Notes under the pieces: generated by a model
The model's input: only the letters and a program-made list of their open reading frames with translations
Databases searched by the model: none
What the model was told of the DNA's origin: nothing
Shown here: one piece after another, positions 1 through 7,701 of the stretch
Layout: every line of letters starts with the position of its first letter
Numbering within the stretch: the first letter of the stretch is position 1
Source: Prauserella flavalba
GTDB taxonomy: Bacteria; Actinomycetota; Actinomycetes; Mycobacteriales; Pseudonocardiaceae
Length of the DNA stretch: 32,430 nucleotides
Assembly: GCF_003202235.1 (NCBI RefSeq)
Contig: NZ_MASU01000026.1
Location: forward strand, 1-32,430
Direction: 5' to 3'
Translations under genes and position numbers: made by a program

Positions 1-162
1 CCTAGGCGCGGTCAGCCGCTACCGAGGGACCCATTCCGAACCTCGGCAATTGACCTTTCGGCCCCCCCGGCGTAGCGCCGAGGCATCCCTGTAGGGCCGG
101 CAGCGATGGGTCCCCCGACTCGCTGACGTGTGCGATGGAACGCCAGCGGAGCCAACTCGTCC

Positions 163-924
163 TCAACGGGACCGGGGTGGCGGCGAGTCGTCGCCTGTTG
201 AGGTCGCTCCGATTTTGTCGAGTAGACGCATGAGGAGATCGGCGAGTAGCAGGATCTCCGCGGCCTCCGTGGAGTCGGTGTAGTCGACCCGGCGGTGGCT
301 TGCCGGGTTTTTGAACAATCCGATGGCTCCCTTGAAGAGATCCATGAGCGCGACCGACTCGCCGGGGTCGATGTCGGGTCGCCAGAGCGGTCCCGCCTCT
401 GAAGCTCGGTCGACATCGTCCTTGGGCGGCAGCCGGAAAGCGGCCTGCATGAGTTTCGTGCCGACGAGACTATCGGAGAGTTCGCTCAAGGCCCGTACTC
501 GGATCTCGACCTCCTTCATGGCCATGAATGCCGCGGCTTCGAAATCGCCTCGAAGAAACTGCGGTCGGGCTTTGGCTTCGAGTTCCGGGACAAGTTGAAG
601 GTCGAGGCGCTGAACTGCGCGGAGCCAAGGAAGGCCGCGCTCGAGAGCCTCATGTCCTTGACGGCTGATGACGAAAGCAGCGGGCGAAGACTGTTCAGGA
701 TCCCAGATCACGAGTCCGCGGTTGAGTAGCCAGGCCCAAGCTTCCGACAGGGCCCGGAGCGCTGATCTGTTCCCGGGGTAGGCGTGTTGGCGTGCCGAGT
801 TGAGCCAGTTCTGCCAGTTCCACTCCTTGCTGTTGTGGGCATCCTTCAGGACGCGCAGAGCGAGGTCGTCGAGCGGCAATGACATGACGACGTCGGCGTG
901 AAGGTCCCAGGGCGTGGGCTGCAT
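163..924 (-). CDS. TIGR02391 (Ymh)-like hypothetical protein
   Basis: A protein of about 253 residues. I start it at the ATG ending at 924 because GGAGG lies 4 nt upstream; the open frame runs further back to 1173, but that part overlaps the 3' end of the M56 gene. The C-terminal third (around FKGAIGLFKNPASHRRVDY followed by a leucine-rich helix) resembles the TIGR02391/Hypoth_Ymh family, a poorly characterised domain often found near mobile and defence genes. The N-terminal half looks like an alpha-helical winged-helix-type region, which is only an impression. No signal peptide or membrane segment is visible. It lies 158 nt downstream of the M56 peptidase on the same strand and has no TACTA-N7-TAGTA box of its own. 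It is probably flanking DNA and not part of the regulon. Confidence 0.6.
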   Translation of the reverse strand: MQPTPWDLHADVVMSLPLDDLALRVLKDAHNSKEWNWQNWLNSARQHAYPGNRSALRALSEAWAWLLNRGLVIWDPEQSSPAAFVISRQGHEALERGLPWLRAVQRLDLQLVPELEAKARPQFLRGDFEAAAFMAMKEVEIRVRALSELSDSLVGTKLMQAAFRLPPKDDVDRASEAGPLWRPDIDPGESVALMDLFKGAIGLFKNPASHRRVDYTDSTEAAEILLLADLLMRLLDKIGATSTGDDSPPPRSR

Positions 925-1082
925 AGTGCCTCCGTAGATCAAGCTGTCGTGCTTGATCATCAAGTCGTGGAGGACGACGTCGGTGTTTCGCTGGAGCCGC
1001 GTTCGGAAGCCGTGTCTTCGAGTCGTGCGCTTCGGGCGCCCTCGTACTGCGGCGTCGGAGCAGGGAGGGTCGGTTAAGCGGC

Positions 1083-2027
1083 CTAGCGGCAGCTGACAAG
1101 TGTGATGAGCAGGAGCAGGACAGCTCCGGCGAGGAAGGGGAGGGCGGCTGCCGTTACGCCCGTGATCCCGCACGAGATTGCCCTGCGCAGTCCGCCCGGC
1201 GGAACCGATCCGTGGCGCAGGCGCGCGAGCCGCAGGTCCACGGCTTCCTGCGCCATGGCCAGTGACGCGCTCGGAGCACCGTGGCTGGATACCTTCTGCA
1301 GCGCGGTCCGGACCGCGGCCGGTCCACAGTGGCGCACGGCGGCGGTATCGGCTGCCAACTCGGCCAGCTCGCGGATTGCGCGCGGAGCCTGGGTGAACAA
1401 CGGCACGAACGGCAAGGCCGCGCGCAAGGCATCCGCGGTGGCGACCAGCAGATGGTGCCGGCCGGCGAGGTGTGCCTGCTCGTGCGTGAGGACGGCCGCG
1501 ACCGCGTGATCATCTAGATGGCGGGTGAGGCCTTCAGTCGCCACGACGACGCCGGGGCGACCGGCCATGCTGAACGCCAATGGACGGTCATGTGCGAGCC
1601 ACAGGGTGTCAGGTGGTCCGGTCTCTTTCCGGGCGGCCAGTCGTAGCAGTGAGAGGTTCTCCTGACGTTTACGGGCTCTGCGCCGGGCACCGCGGATGGA
1701 GACGACAACGAGTCGGACGGCGAAGGCGCCCAGTAGAGCGAGGCCCAACAGGCCCGCGAACTCCTCAACTCGGGGTGGTGAGCCGTGCTGGACGGCGGAC
1801 CAGCACCGGTCGATCAACACCAACAGGGGGGCGCCCGCACCGTGGCCCGGCGTGAGTAACAGCAGGACCCCGGCGGCGGCGGCGAGCACGACACCTGCCA
1901 TCGAGATCAGCCATGCCACGATCAGGAGCAGGGGGTCGCGGCGCCGCAGGTCCGCCCGCCGCAGGACACCGGGGACAAGCCATCCTACGGCGAGTGCGCC
2001 GGCGAGCAACGCCACGGCGATCGTCAT
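1083..2027 (-). CDS. BlaR-like M56 family membrane metallopeptidase
   Basis: A 314-residue integral membrane protease of the BlaR1/MecR1 M56 group. Hydrophobic segments lie near residues 3-20, 33-60 and 90-110, with a last one at about 290-312. The zinc-protease motif HEQAH is at 182-186, and the downstream acidic helix (E220, E223, D227) supplies the probable third ligand. It is much shorter than staphylococcal BlaR1 because there is no C-terminal penicillin-binding sensor domain, so the signal is not readable from the sequence. The ATG overlaps the blaI stop (ATGA, 2024-2027), so the two are translationally coupled. Known role of the family: signal-triggered proteolysis that inactivates the partner repressor. 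Here I infer that it releases BlaI from the operators spread through the island. Confidence 0.88.
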   Translation of the reverse strand: MTIAVALLAGALAVGWLVPGVLRRADLRRRDPLLLIVAWLISMAGVVLAAAAGVLLLLTPGHGAGAPLLVLIDRCWSAVQHGSPPRVEEFAGLLGLALLGAFAVRLVVVSIRGARRRARKRQENLSLLRLAARKETGPPDTLWLAHDRPLAFSMAGRPGVVVATEGLTRHLDDHAVAAVLTHEQAHLAGRHHLLVATADALRAALPFVPLFTQAPRAIRELAELAADTAAVRHCGPAAVRTALQKVSSHGAPSASLAMAQEAVDLRLARLRHGSVPPGGLRRAISCGITGVTAAALPFLAGAVLLLLITLVSCR

Positions 2028-2389
2028 CGGCGCCGGACTCGCTTCTTCCGCAGCGCGCTGCGGAGCAGGTCGGTTTCCTTATCGGATCCCGAGGCGATGA
2101 AGTGCATCAGAACCGCTTCGGGATCGCCGGAGGCCTCGAGCACGTCGCGCAACGACTGTGCGGCGGCTTCCTCCCGACTGAACGACGCTTCGTAGTAGTA
2201 GGCCTTGCCGTGGAGCTCCCGCTCTACCCACTCTTTGCGGTGCAGGTTGTCCAGCACGGTCATGACCGTGGTGTAGGCCAGTTGCTTGCCAGTGTCGAGC
2301 TGCTCCAGCACGTCGCGGACCTTCATCGGCTCGTCCGTCCGCCAGAGCACATCCATCACCGCAGCCTCGAGCTCGCCCAGACCGTGCAT
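2024..2389 (-). CDS. blaI: BlaI/MecI/CopY-family transcriptional repressor
   Basis: A 121-residue protein that matches the family throughout: an N-terminal winged helix starting GLGELEAAVMDVLW, a recognition-helix region near LAYTTVMTVLDNLHRKEWVER (about residues 37-57), a wing with HGKAYYYEA, and a C-terminal dimerisation helix. The start is the ATG after AAGGAGG with normal spacing. A palindromic variant of the island operator (TACGA-N7-TCGTA) sits at 2400-2416, immediately upstream and touching the ribosome binding site, so autoregulation is very likely. It is the only BlaI-type regulator in the window and is coupled to the M56 gene. I infer that it is the repressor for the other TACTA-N7-TAGTA sites listed here. 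Confidence 0.93.
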   Translation of the reverse strand: MHGLGELEAAVMDVLWRTDEPMKVRDVLEQLDTGKQLAYTTVMTVLDNLHRKEWVERELHGKAYYYEASFSREEAAAQSLRDVLEASGDPEAVLMHFIASGSDKETDLLRSALRKKRVRRR

Positions 2390-2399
2390 GGCACCTCCT

Positions 2400-2416
2400 T
2401 ACGAAGCAACATCGTA
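2400..2416. promoter_or_regulatory. BlaI box 1 (autoregulatory variant at blaI)
   Basis: TACGA-agcaaca-TCGTA, a perfect 5-bp inverted repeat with 7-bp spacer, 10 nt from the blaI start. Read on the minus strand the proximal half begins TACGAT, a plausible -10 element, so a bound repressor would block the promoter. It differs from the other boxes at the fourth position of both half-sites, symmetrically. Confidence 0.75.
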
Positions 2417-2430
2417 CGCGAGGAGCCCCC

Positions 2431-2463
2431 GTGCGGGGAGTAGCCATAGGCCGCTCCCCGCAC
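2431..2463 (-). terminator. Hairpin terminator downstream of the DUF305 gene
   Basis: A perfect 10-bp inverted repeat: GTGCGGGGAG at 2431-2440 and CTCCCCGCAC at 2454-2463, with a 13-nt loop. It lies 17 nt past the stop codon of the DUF305 lipoprotein and before the blaI promoter. There is no clear U-tract, which is common for actinobacterial terminators. It separates the two minus-strand units. Confidence 0.6.
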
Positions 2464-2480
2464 AGAGCTCATGGTTCAGC

Positions 2481-3101
2481 TCATTGCTGGTCAAGCATCG
2501 CCTGCATCTCAGTGATCTCCGCTTCCTGGGCGTTGATGATCTGCTGTGCCAGCGCCTTGGCCTCGGCGTTGCTGCCGTTCTTCAGTTCGTCCTTGGCCAT
2601 GTCGACGGCACCCTGATGATGTTTGATCATCATCTCCATCCACAGTCGATCGAAGTCGGCCCCCGATGCCTGCTCGAGTTGCCGCATCTCCTGATCGCTC
2701 ATGCCGCCTTCCATGCCCTCCATGCCGGGCATGTCCATCCCGGGCATGCTCGACATGGTGGGCGTTGCCGGTGCGCCCCAGGTCTTCAGCATGTTGGTCA
2801 TCTGCTGAATCTCCGGATCCTGTGCGCCCTGGATCCGTGAGGCGAGGTTCTTCACCTTGGGGTCGGTGGCGCGTTCGACGGCCATCTTGGCCATGTCCAC
2901 CGCCTGCTGGTGGTGCGGGATCATCATCTGTGCGAACGCGACGTCATCGTCGTTGTGCCCGGCCTGCGTCGCGCTCGTGGCAGGGGCGGAGCTTCCGCTC
3001 TGGCCCATATCCATGCCCGACATGTCATCATCGTTGCCACCGCAGCCGGCGGCGAGTGCGAGGAGCGCTGCGGCGCCCGCGCCGATCAATGTCTTTTTCA
3101 T
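2481..3101 (-). CDS. DUF305 family lipoprotein
   Basis: A 206-residue exported lipoprotein with a signal peptide ending in a lipobox (ALAAGC, lipidated Cys20). Two related DUF305 four-helix segments follow, each with a Met/His motif: MMIPHHQQAVDMA near residue 60 and MMIKHHQGAVDMA near 160. Between them is a Met-rich linker with repeated PGM and EGM. Repeated Met and His-His motifs suggest binding of copper or another soft metal in the envelope, in keeping with the frequent placement of DUF305 genes beside copper genes; the biochemical role is not established. It lies downstream of the DUF6153-like gene with an 81-nt gap. No full operator is seen in that gap, only a half-site-like ATCTACT near 3157. 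Confidence 0.88.
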   Translation of the reverse strand: MKKTLIGAGAAALLALAAGCGGNDDDMSGMDMGQSGSSAPATSATQAGHNDDDVAFAQMMIPHHQQAVDMAKMAVERATDPKVKNLASRIQGAQDPEIQQMTNMLKTWGAPATPTMSSMPGMDMPGMEGMEGGMSDQEMRQLEQASGADFDRLWMEMMIKHHQGAVDMAKDELKNGSNAEAKALAQQIINAQEAEITEMQAMLDQQ

Positions 3102-3182
3102 GAGAGTTCAACCTTCTGTCTTCTTGACTCGTGAACATCCAGAACTTCCCTGCGTATCTACTTGAAGACGCTGGGTGACCAT

Positions 3183-3596
3183 CTAGATGCGGAGAAGGCA
3201 GATGGAGGTGAGTAGCGATCGTCCAGTTCTAGGTGGTGACCTGCTTCCTGGGCATGGGAACGAGCGCGTCCGGGCATGGTGTATAAGCGTTCGAGCGTCG
3301 ATCGTGACCGTCAGCCATGTGGCGAGCAGCATGAGGCCGGTGGCCGCGAGCAGCACGGCGAGGCAGAGATGGACCAGGTCGTGGTGGTCGACTCCTGGGT
3401 CTGGAGTGCCGGCAGAGGGGGTCTCCGGCAGCGCGGCAGGGCTGACCGGGGAATGTGGCATCTCGGTGCTTGCTGCCGGCTCGCCGTCTATCGTCGAGTG
3501 CGCTTTGAGAGAGGGCACGTGGTGCATGCTGAGCACGGCCAGAGCGAGGGTGCACAGTAGGAGCACGTGCTGTGCTCGGCGCGTGTTCGCTCGCAT
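3183..3596 (-). CDS. DUF6153-like small membrane protein
   Basis: A 137-residue protein using the ATG ending at 3596; a GTG three codons upstream (3605) is an alternative, and neither has a clear Shine-Dalgarno sequence. A hydrophobic N-terminal segment (HVLLLCTLALAVLSMHH, about residues 10-26) is followed by a Pro/Ser/His-containing loop, HH and LVHLC, and a second transmembrane segment (CLAVLLAATGLMLLATWL). This architecture matches small actinobacterial DUF6153-type proteins found with copper genes. The His, Met and Cys residues at the membrane edge could bind metal, which is inference. It probably forms a unit with the DUF305 lipoprotein downstream and is divergent from ctaD. Confidence 0.65.
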   Translation of the reverse strand: MRANTRRAQHVLLLCTLALAVLSMHHVPSLKAHSTIDGEPAASTEMPHSPVSPAALPETPSAGTPDPGVDHHDLVHLCLAVLLAATGLMLLATWLTVTIDARTLIHHARTRSFPCPGSRSPPRTGRSLLTSICLLRI

Positions 3597-3808
3597 AGGT
3601 ATCACGATAGCGACTGACCAGTGGGCGTCGACCGACGGGAACTAATGCCTCTGCTGCTCGGTAGTTCAACGCGAGGGTCGTGTTGTCAGCTGGGCCAGGA
3701 CGAGGGTACGGGCATTGCTTATCGCCGGTCTTGTCTGGTGGGTGCAAGCTGGGCCGTGCGGTCCTGACCTGCGGCGATGCAACACTCGCGTGACCTTCCT
3801 CACTGAAC

Positions 3809-3825
3809 TACTATCTAGCATAGTG
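3809..3825. promoter_or_regulatory. BlaI box 2 (ctaD promoter)
   Basis: TACTA-tctagca-TAGTG, one mismatch to the consensus; the inner ACTAT/ATAGT arms are perfect. It ends 36 nt before the ctaD ATG. The TACTAT and TAGCAT hexamers inside it are possible -10 elements. Confidence 0.72.
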
Positions 3826-3861
3826 GAACGTGGCTACTGTCGTGTGAAGTGGAGTCCGGCC

Positions 3862-5619
3862 ATGGCAGTCCAATCCGGCCGTATTGCCGCACGGCGTGCT
3901 TCTGTCCGTCCGCCACCTAAGGGCTCGCGGCTGCTGTCGCTGCTGCGGACTACCGATCACAAGCAGATCGGCGTTCTCTACCTCACGACGTCGTTAGCGT
4001 TCTTCATGATCGGTGGAGCGCTGGCGTTACTGATGAGGGGTGAGCTCGCCAGGCCGGGTCTGCAGTTCCTGTCGCAGGAGCAGTATAATCAGCTGTTCAC
4101 GATGCACGGCACGATCATGCTGCTGCTCTACGCGACACCGGTCGTATTTGCCTTTGCCAATCTCGTACTGCCATTGCAGATCGGGTCTCCAGACATGGCG
4201 TTTCCCCGGCTGAACGCGCTGTCGTACTGGTTGTTTCTTTTCGGTGGCACGATCGTGGTCGCGTCGTTCTTGACGCCCGGTGGCGGTGCTGATTTTGGCT
4301 GGACCGCTTATGCGCCGCTGTCGCGCGCCGAGTACTCGCCTGGCGTTGGCGGTGACCTGTGGATCTTCGGGCTCATTGTGTCTGGTCTCGGCACGATCCT
4401 CGGCGCCGTCAACATGATCACCACTGTCGCGTGCCTGCGCGGGCCGGGCATGACGATGTGGCGGATGCCGATCTTCACCTGGAACATCCTGTTCACCAGC
4501 GTGCTGATCCTCGCCGCGTTCCCCATCCTCACGGCTGCGCTGTTCGCGCTCGCCGCCGACCGGCATCTGGGCGCTCACGTGTTCGACCCCGCCAACGGCG
4601 GTGCGATCCTCTGGCAGCACCTGTTCTGGTTCTTCGGTCATCCCGAGGTCTACATCGTCGCGTTGCCGTTCTTCGGGATCATCACCGAGATCATCCCGGT
4701 GTTCAGCCGCAAACCGTTGTTCGGCTACCGGCTGATGGTGTTCGCGACGATGGGCATCACGGCGCTGTCGTTCGTCGTGTGGGCCCACCACATGTTCGCC
4801 ACGGGCGCGGTGCTGCTGCCGTTCTTCTCGTTCCTGACGTTCATGATCGCCGTGCCCACCGGCATCAAGTTCTTCAACTGGATCGGCACGATGTGGAAGG
4901 GCCAGCTGACGTTCGAGACGCCGATGCTGTGGTCGGTGGGATTCTTGGTGACGTTCCTGCTCGGCGGGCTGACTGGAGTGTTACTGGCCGCTCCACCGTT
5001 GGACTTCCAGATCACGGACAGCTACTTCGTGGTGGCGCATTTCCACTACGTGCTGTTCGGCACCATCGTGTTCGCGACGTTCGCGGGCATCTACTTCTGG
5101 TTCCCGAAGATCACGGGACGGATGCTCAACGAGCCGCTGGGCAAGCTGCATTTCTGGCTGACGTTCGTGGGCTTCCACACCACGTTCCTCGTGCAGCACT
5201 GGCTCGGCGCCGAGGGCATGCCCCGCCGCTACGCCGACTACCTGCCCTCCGATGGGTTCACGCTGTTGAACACCGTCTCGACGATTGGCGCGTTCGTGCT
5301 GGGGCTGTCGATGCTGCCGTTCGTGTGGAACGTAGTGCGCAGCTATCGGTACGGCGATGCCGTCGACGTGGACGACCCCTGGGGCTACGGCAACTCACTG
5401 GAGTGGGCCACGTCTTGCCCGCCGCCTCGCCACAACTTCACCGAGCTGCCGAAGATCCGGTCGGAGCGGCCCGCGTTCGAGCTGCACTACCCGCACGTAG
5501 TCGAGCGGTTGCGCAGGGAAGGGCACATCACCTTCACCGGCAAGGTCAGACCGCACGGAACCGATCGGCAGCCCCTGTCGGTGCAGGCTTCGGAGGCGAC
5601 GAAGGGTGATACCGGCTGA
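3862..5619 (+). CDS. ctaD: Cytochrome c oxidase (aa3-type) subunit I
   Basis: A 585-residue haem-copper oxidase subunit I. The open frame begins at 3715, but homology starts at the ATG at 3862, preceded by GTGGAG. Key residues are present: H82 (MHGTIM, low-spin haem a ligand), H260 and Y264 in [10 protein letters not shown] (CuB ligand and cross-linked Tyr), H309-H310 (CuB), and H393/H395 in [10 protein letters not shown] (haem a3 and haem a). About twelve membrane segments are expected. Subunits II and III are absent, so the protein must pair with subunits encoded elsewhere or replace a housekeeping subunit I. It stands alone, with a BlaI box immediately upstream, which suggests an inducible extra copy of the oxidase core. 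It requires haem a and copper, which fits the neighbouring copper and haem genes. Confidence 0.95.
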   Translation: MAVQSGRIAARRASVRPPPKGSRLLSLLRTTDHKQIGVLYLTTSLAFFMIGGALALLMRGELARPGLQFLSQEQYNQLFTMHGTIMLLLYATPVVFAFANLVLPLQIGSPDMAFPRLNALSYWLFLFGGTIVVASFLTPGGGADFGWTAYAPLSRAEYSPGVGGDLWIFGLIVSGLGTILGAVNMITTVACLRGPGMTMWRMPIFTWNILFTSVLILAAFPILTAALFALAADRHLGAHVFDPANGGAILWQHLFWFFGHPEVYIVALPFFGIITEIIPVFSRKPLFGYRLMVFATMGITALSFVVWAHHMFATGAVLLPFFSFLTFMIAVPTGIKFFNWIGTMWKGQLTFETPMLWSVGFLVTFLLGGLTGVLLAAPPLDFQITDSYFVVAHFHYVLFGTIVFATFAGIYFWFPKITGRMLNEPLGKLHFWLTFVGFHTTFLVQHWLGAEGMPRRYADYLPSDGFTLLNTVSTIGAFVLGLSMLPFVWNVVRSYRYGDAVDVDDPWGYGNSLEWATSCPPPRHNFTELPKIRSERPAFELHYPHVVERLRREGHITFTGKVRPHGTDRQPLSVQASEATKGDTG

Positions 5620-6148
5620 CCGGCTCTAATACCACGAACAGGTCCGTGAGATACATGGCGAGCAGGCCACTAGCGAGCGATGCCGCCGGCTGTCGCGGGG
5701 GCTGCCGCTATCGTCTTAAAGCAACGATGCGATTGGGCGATGACCTGGGCGGTCACACCCACTCCGATCCCGAGCAGGAACGCGGAGAGCTCCGCGTTGT
5801 TCACCGCGGCATCGAGGCGAGCTCCCGCGATCGCGGGAGCCGCGGGTCAGGCGGCGGGCACCAGGGCCACACTGAGGGCTGACAACCAGATCAGCGCGGC
5901 CCGAGATGGGTTGTCCGGCGCCGTCGCCGGCCCGCAACGAGGGAATCGGCAGGGCATCGGCGAGCCCGGAAGTACCTGCGTTGACGAACCCGCCAGTCTG
6001 ATGTTGATCGACCAGGACGCGGCCCTCACCGGAAACCCGCGGTCGACAACGAGCTGGGATGCGACATCGAACACCAGACTGGCGACCCAGCAGCCGATCG
6101 GGATGGCTGGCAGGAGGGGTGCAACCGACGCCGCGGCCGCGCTGTCAT
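5620..6148 (-). pseudogene. Degenerate DUF2231-like membrane protein gene
   Basis: There is no intact gene here. On the minus strand an ATG at 6148 overlaps the stop of the TlpA-like gene (ATGA) and begins MTARPRRRLHP. The reading then has to shift frame to give LLPAIPIGCWVASLVFD, typical of the start of DUF2231 membrane proteins, and VRAASW. Further shifts give a possible GLADALPIPS segment near 5960 and SALSVALVPAA near 5870. At least two frame changes and several stops are needed. The more distal part (5720-5840) gives a hydrophobic LLGIGVGVTAQVIAQ segment that I cannot assign. The original gene was probably the third member of the ccdA-tlpA unit. The long plus-strand frame over this stretch (5680-6234) looks like a shadow. 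Confidence 0.5.
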
Positions 6149-6804
6149 GGAGATCCTCTCATGACGCGATCGACTGCGGCCTGCACCTCGTCCGCATTGC
6201 GAAAGACGAGGGGGTCGGTGATGCGCTCGACTGAGCCGTCGGGCAGCACGAGGTAGTTGGCCGGCAGCACCGGAGGGACCCGCAGGGCTTTCAGCACGGC
6301 CTCGTTGCCATCGTAAAGAGAGGGGTAGGCCACGCCGAGATCCGCCATGAATTCCAGCCCGGCCGAGGCCTGCTCCTTCACGTTGACCCCAAGAACTGCG
6401 ACCGAGCCAGGGCGCCCGGCGTAGCTGGCGAGTACGGGCATCTCCTCGCGGCAGGGCACGCACCATGAGGCCCAAAAGTTGAGGAGTGTCGACCTTCCGG
6501 CGAGGGTTGCACCGAGGTCGACCATGCCCGGCGTGCCGAGGCACGGGGCGCGGACATCGGCCAGTGGACCTCGTGGTGCTGGCGCGTCGGGGGAGCGGCT
6601 CGGACAGGGTTGCATGGCGGCGCGTTGCCGTAGTGGAGCGAGTGCGGCGTCGTCCTCCGGTGGTCCGGCTGCGGGCAGAGAGGAGATGGTGTTTAAGTCA
6701 ACGGGCCCGCCGCCCTCGTCCTCGCCGCCTCTTGGCCAGAGCGCGACGATGCCCGCCACGGCCAGGACTACCACGACGATGGTCCATCGCCCCGCACTCG
6801 TCAT
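6145..6804 (-). CDS. TlpA/ResA-like membrane-anchored thioredoxin
   Basis: A 219-residue protein with an uncleaved N-terminal membrane anchor (about residues 7-23) and an extracytoplasmic thioredoxin fold. The active site is WASWCVPC with C115 and C118, and a probable cis-proline loop lies at RVPPVLPANY. Two further cysteines (C67, C88) lie in the linker. TlpA/ResA/CcmG-type proteins receive electrons from CcdA and reduce apocytochrome c or copper-site cysteines. The ATG has GGAGG 6 nt upstream. It lies 37 nt downstream of ccdA, with its own BlaI box in the gap. CcmG (13586) is a second protein of this type in the window; which of the two serves the Ccm pathway and which serves oxidase copper sites cannot be told from sequence. 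Confidence 0.9.
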   Translation of the reverse strand: MTSAGRWTIVVVVLAVAGIVALWPRGGEDEGGGPVDLNTISSLPAAGPPEDDAALAPLRQRAAMQPCPSRSPDAPAPRGPLADVRAPCLGTPGMVDLGATLAGRSTLLNFWASWCVPCREEMPVLASYAGRPGSVAVLGVNVKEQASAGLEFMADLGVAYPSLYDGNEAVLKALRVPPVLPANYLVLPDGSVERITDPLVFRNADEVQAAVDRVMRGSP

Positions 6805-6820
6805 CCGCCACCTCCATTGC

Positions 6821-6837
6821 TACTAACAATCATCGTA
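6821..6837. promoter_or_regulatory. BlaI box 3 (before the TlpA-like gene)
   Basis: TACTA-acaatca-TCGTA, one mismatch. It lies in the 37-nt gap between the ccdA stop and the TlpA-like start, 16 nt from the ATG, next to the ribosome binding site. It implies that this gene can be controlled separately from ccdA. Confidence 0.65.
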
Positions 6838-6841
6838 GATT

Positions 6842-7582
6842 TTAGATCGGTGGCCAGCCCAGACGGGCGTAGAGTGCGAGCATCCTGCCCATCAATGCGG
6901 TCCAGCCGCCGGTGAGTATGGCGACTCCCATCGCGATGAGCAGCACTCCACCGGCCACCTCGATCCGGCGCGCGTGACGGCGGAACCAGTCGGAGCCGGT
7001 CCTGCCGCGGGCGAGCCCAAGGGTCAGCAGCAGGAAGGGCAGCCCGAGTCCGAGCGAGTAGGCAAGCAGGAGCACTGCTCCGCGGCCGACGGTCGCGGTG
7101 CTCGCGGCGGTGGTCAGGATGGAGGCGAGTACCGGTCCCACGCACGGGGTCCAGCCGAACGCGAATGCCGCGCCCAGGGGAAGGGCGCCCCCCGGACCCC
7201 GGCCGAACCGCGTGAGGTCGAATCGAAGTTGGCGATGCAGCAGCGGGATCCTGATCAGGCCGGTCGTTACGAGGCCCATCACCACGATCAGTGCTCCGCC
7301 GACGATGTTGATCGTGCGCAGGTTGTTTGCGAGGAGGTAGCCCAGCGCTGACGAGGTTGCGCCGAGTGTCGTGAACACGGCGGAGAACCCCGCGATGAAA
7401 AGCAAAGCGCCGCTCAATGCCTTCCGGCGCTCTCGGGCAGGTAGCGGCTCGCCAGCGGCTACGGGTCCGGTGAGCCCGGAGACGTAGGACACGTAACCGG
7501 GCAGCAGTGGCAGTGTGCAGGGAGAAGTGAAGGAGACGAGTCCGGCTACCAGCGCCAGTGACGCCAGGGCGAAGAGCTCCAT
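6842..7582 (-). CDS. ccdA: CcdA cytochrome c biogenesis / thiol-disulfide transporter (copy 1)
   Basis: A 246-residue polytopic membrane protein. The ATG at 7582 is chosen over the GTG at 7591 because GGGAGGTGA is correctly spaced before it. The two paired cysteine motifs of CcdA/DsbD-beta are present: FTSPCTLPLLPGYVSYVSG near residue 20 and GWTPCVGPVLA near 145. About six transmembrane helices are expected. The family carries reducing equivalents from cytoplasmic thioredoxin to extracytoplasmic thioredoxins; here the partner is probably the TlpA-like protein encoded directly downstream. It is divergent from the ccm operon, and both flank the box at 7648-7664. A second, diverged CcdA is encoded at 15611. 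Confidence 0.93.
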   Translation of the reverse strand: MELFALASLALVAGLVSFTSPCTLPLLPGYVSYVSGLTGPVAAGEPLPARERRKALSGALLFIAGFSAVFTTLGATSSALGYLLANNLRTINIVGGALIVVMGLVTTGLIRIPLLHRQLRFDLTRFGRGPGGALPLGAAFAFGWTPCVGPVLASILTTAASTATVGRGAVLLLAYSLGLGLPFLLLTLGLARGRTGSDWFRRHARRIEVAGGVLLIAMGVAILTGGWTALMGRMLALYARLGWPPI

Positions 7583-7647
7583 CCGTCTCACCTCCCTCTC
7601 AAGGCGCGTCGACCCGTTTGCGGAACAGCCGGGCTCAACCAGTAACC

Positions 7648-7664
7648 TACGACTTGAGATAGTA
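7648..7664. promoter_or_regulatory. BlaI box 4 (shared by ccdA and the ccm operon)
   Basis: TACGA-cttgaga-TAGTA, one mismatch. It lies in the divergent interval, 65 nt from the ccdA start and 37 nt from ccmA. One operator here could repress both the minus-strand ccdA unit and the whole ccmABCDEFHIG operon. Confidence 0.68.
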
Positions 7665-7701
7665 ATCAGCGTGCGCGTCAGCGCTCATCCGGAGTCCGAC
7701 T

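Noticed and set aside
1-162. Short hairpin CGGCG-TAG-CGCCG near 68-80
   Set aside because: Only five base pairs in GC-rich DNA; not enough to call a terminator.
3150-3175. A BlaI box upstream of the DUF305 gene
   Set aside because: Only the left arm (ATCTACT) is present; the expected right arm reads CTGGG.
3715-3861. N-terminal extension of ctaD
   Set aside because: It would place the operator inside the coding region, and its residues do not resemble oxidase subunits.
4027-5609. Long open frames antisense to, and in another frame of, ctaD
   Set aside because: They are shadows of the highly biased ctaD codons; they show Arg/His-rich composition and no domain motif.
5680-6234. Plus-strand frame of 184 codons
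   Set aside because: It has no ribosome binding site or motif, overlaps the end of the TlpA-like gene, and the opposite strand shows DUF2231 pieces.
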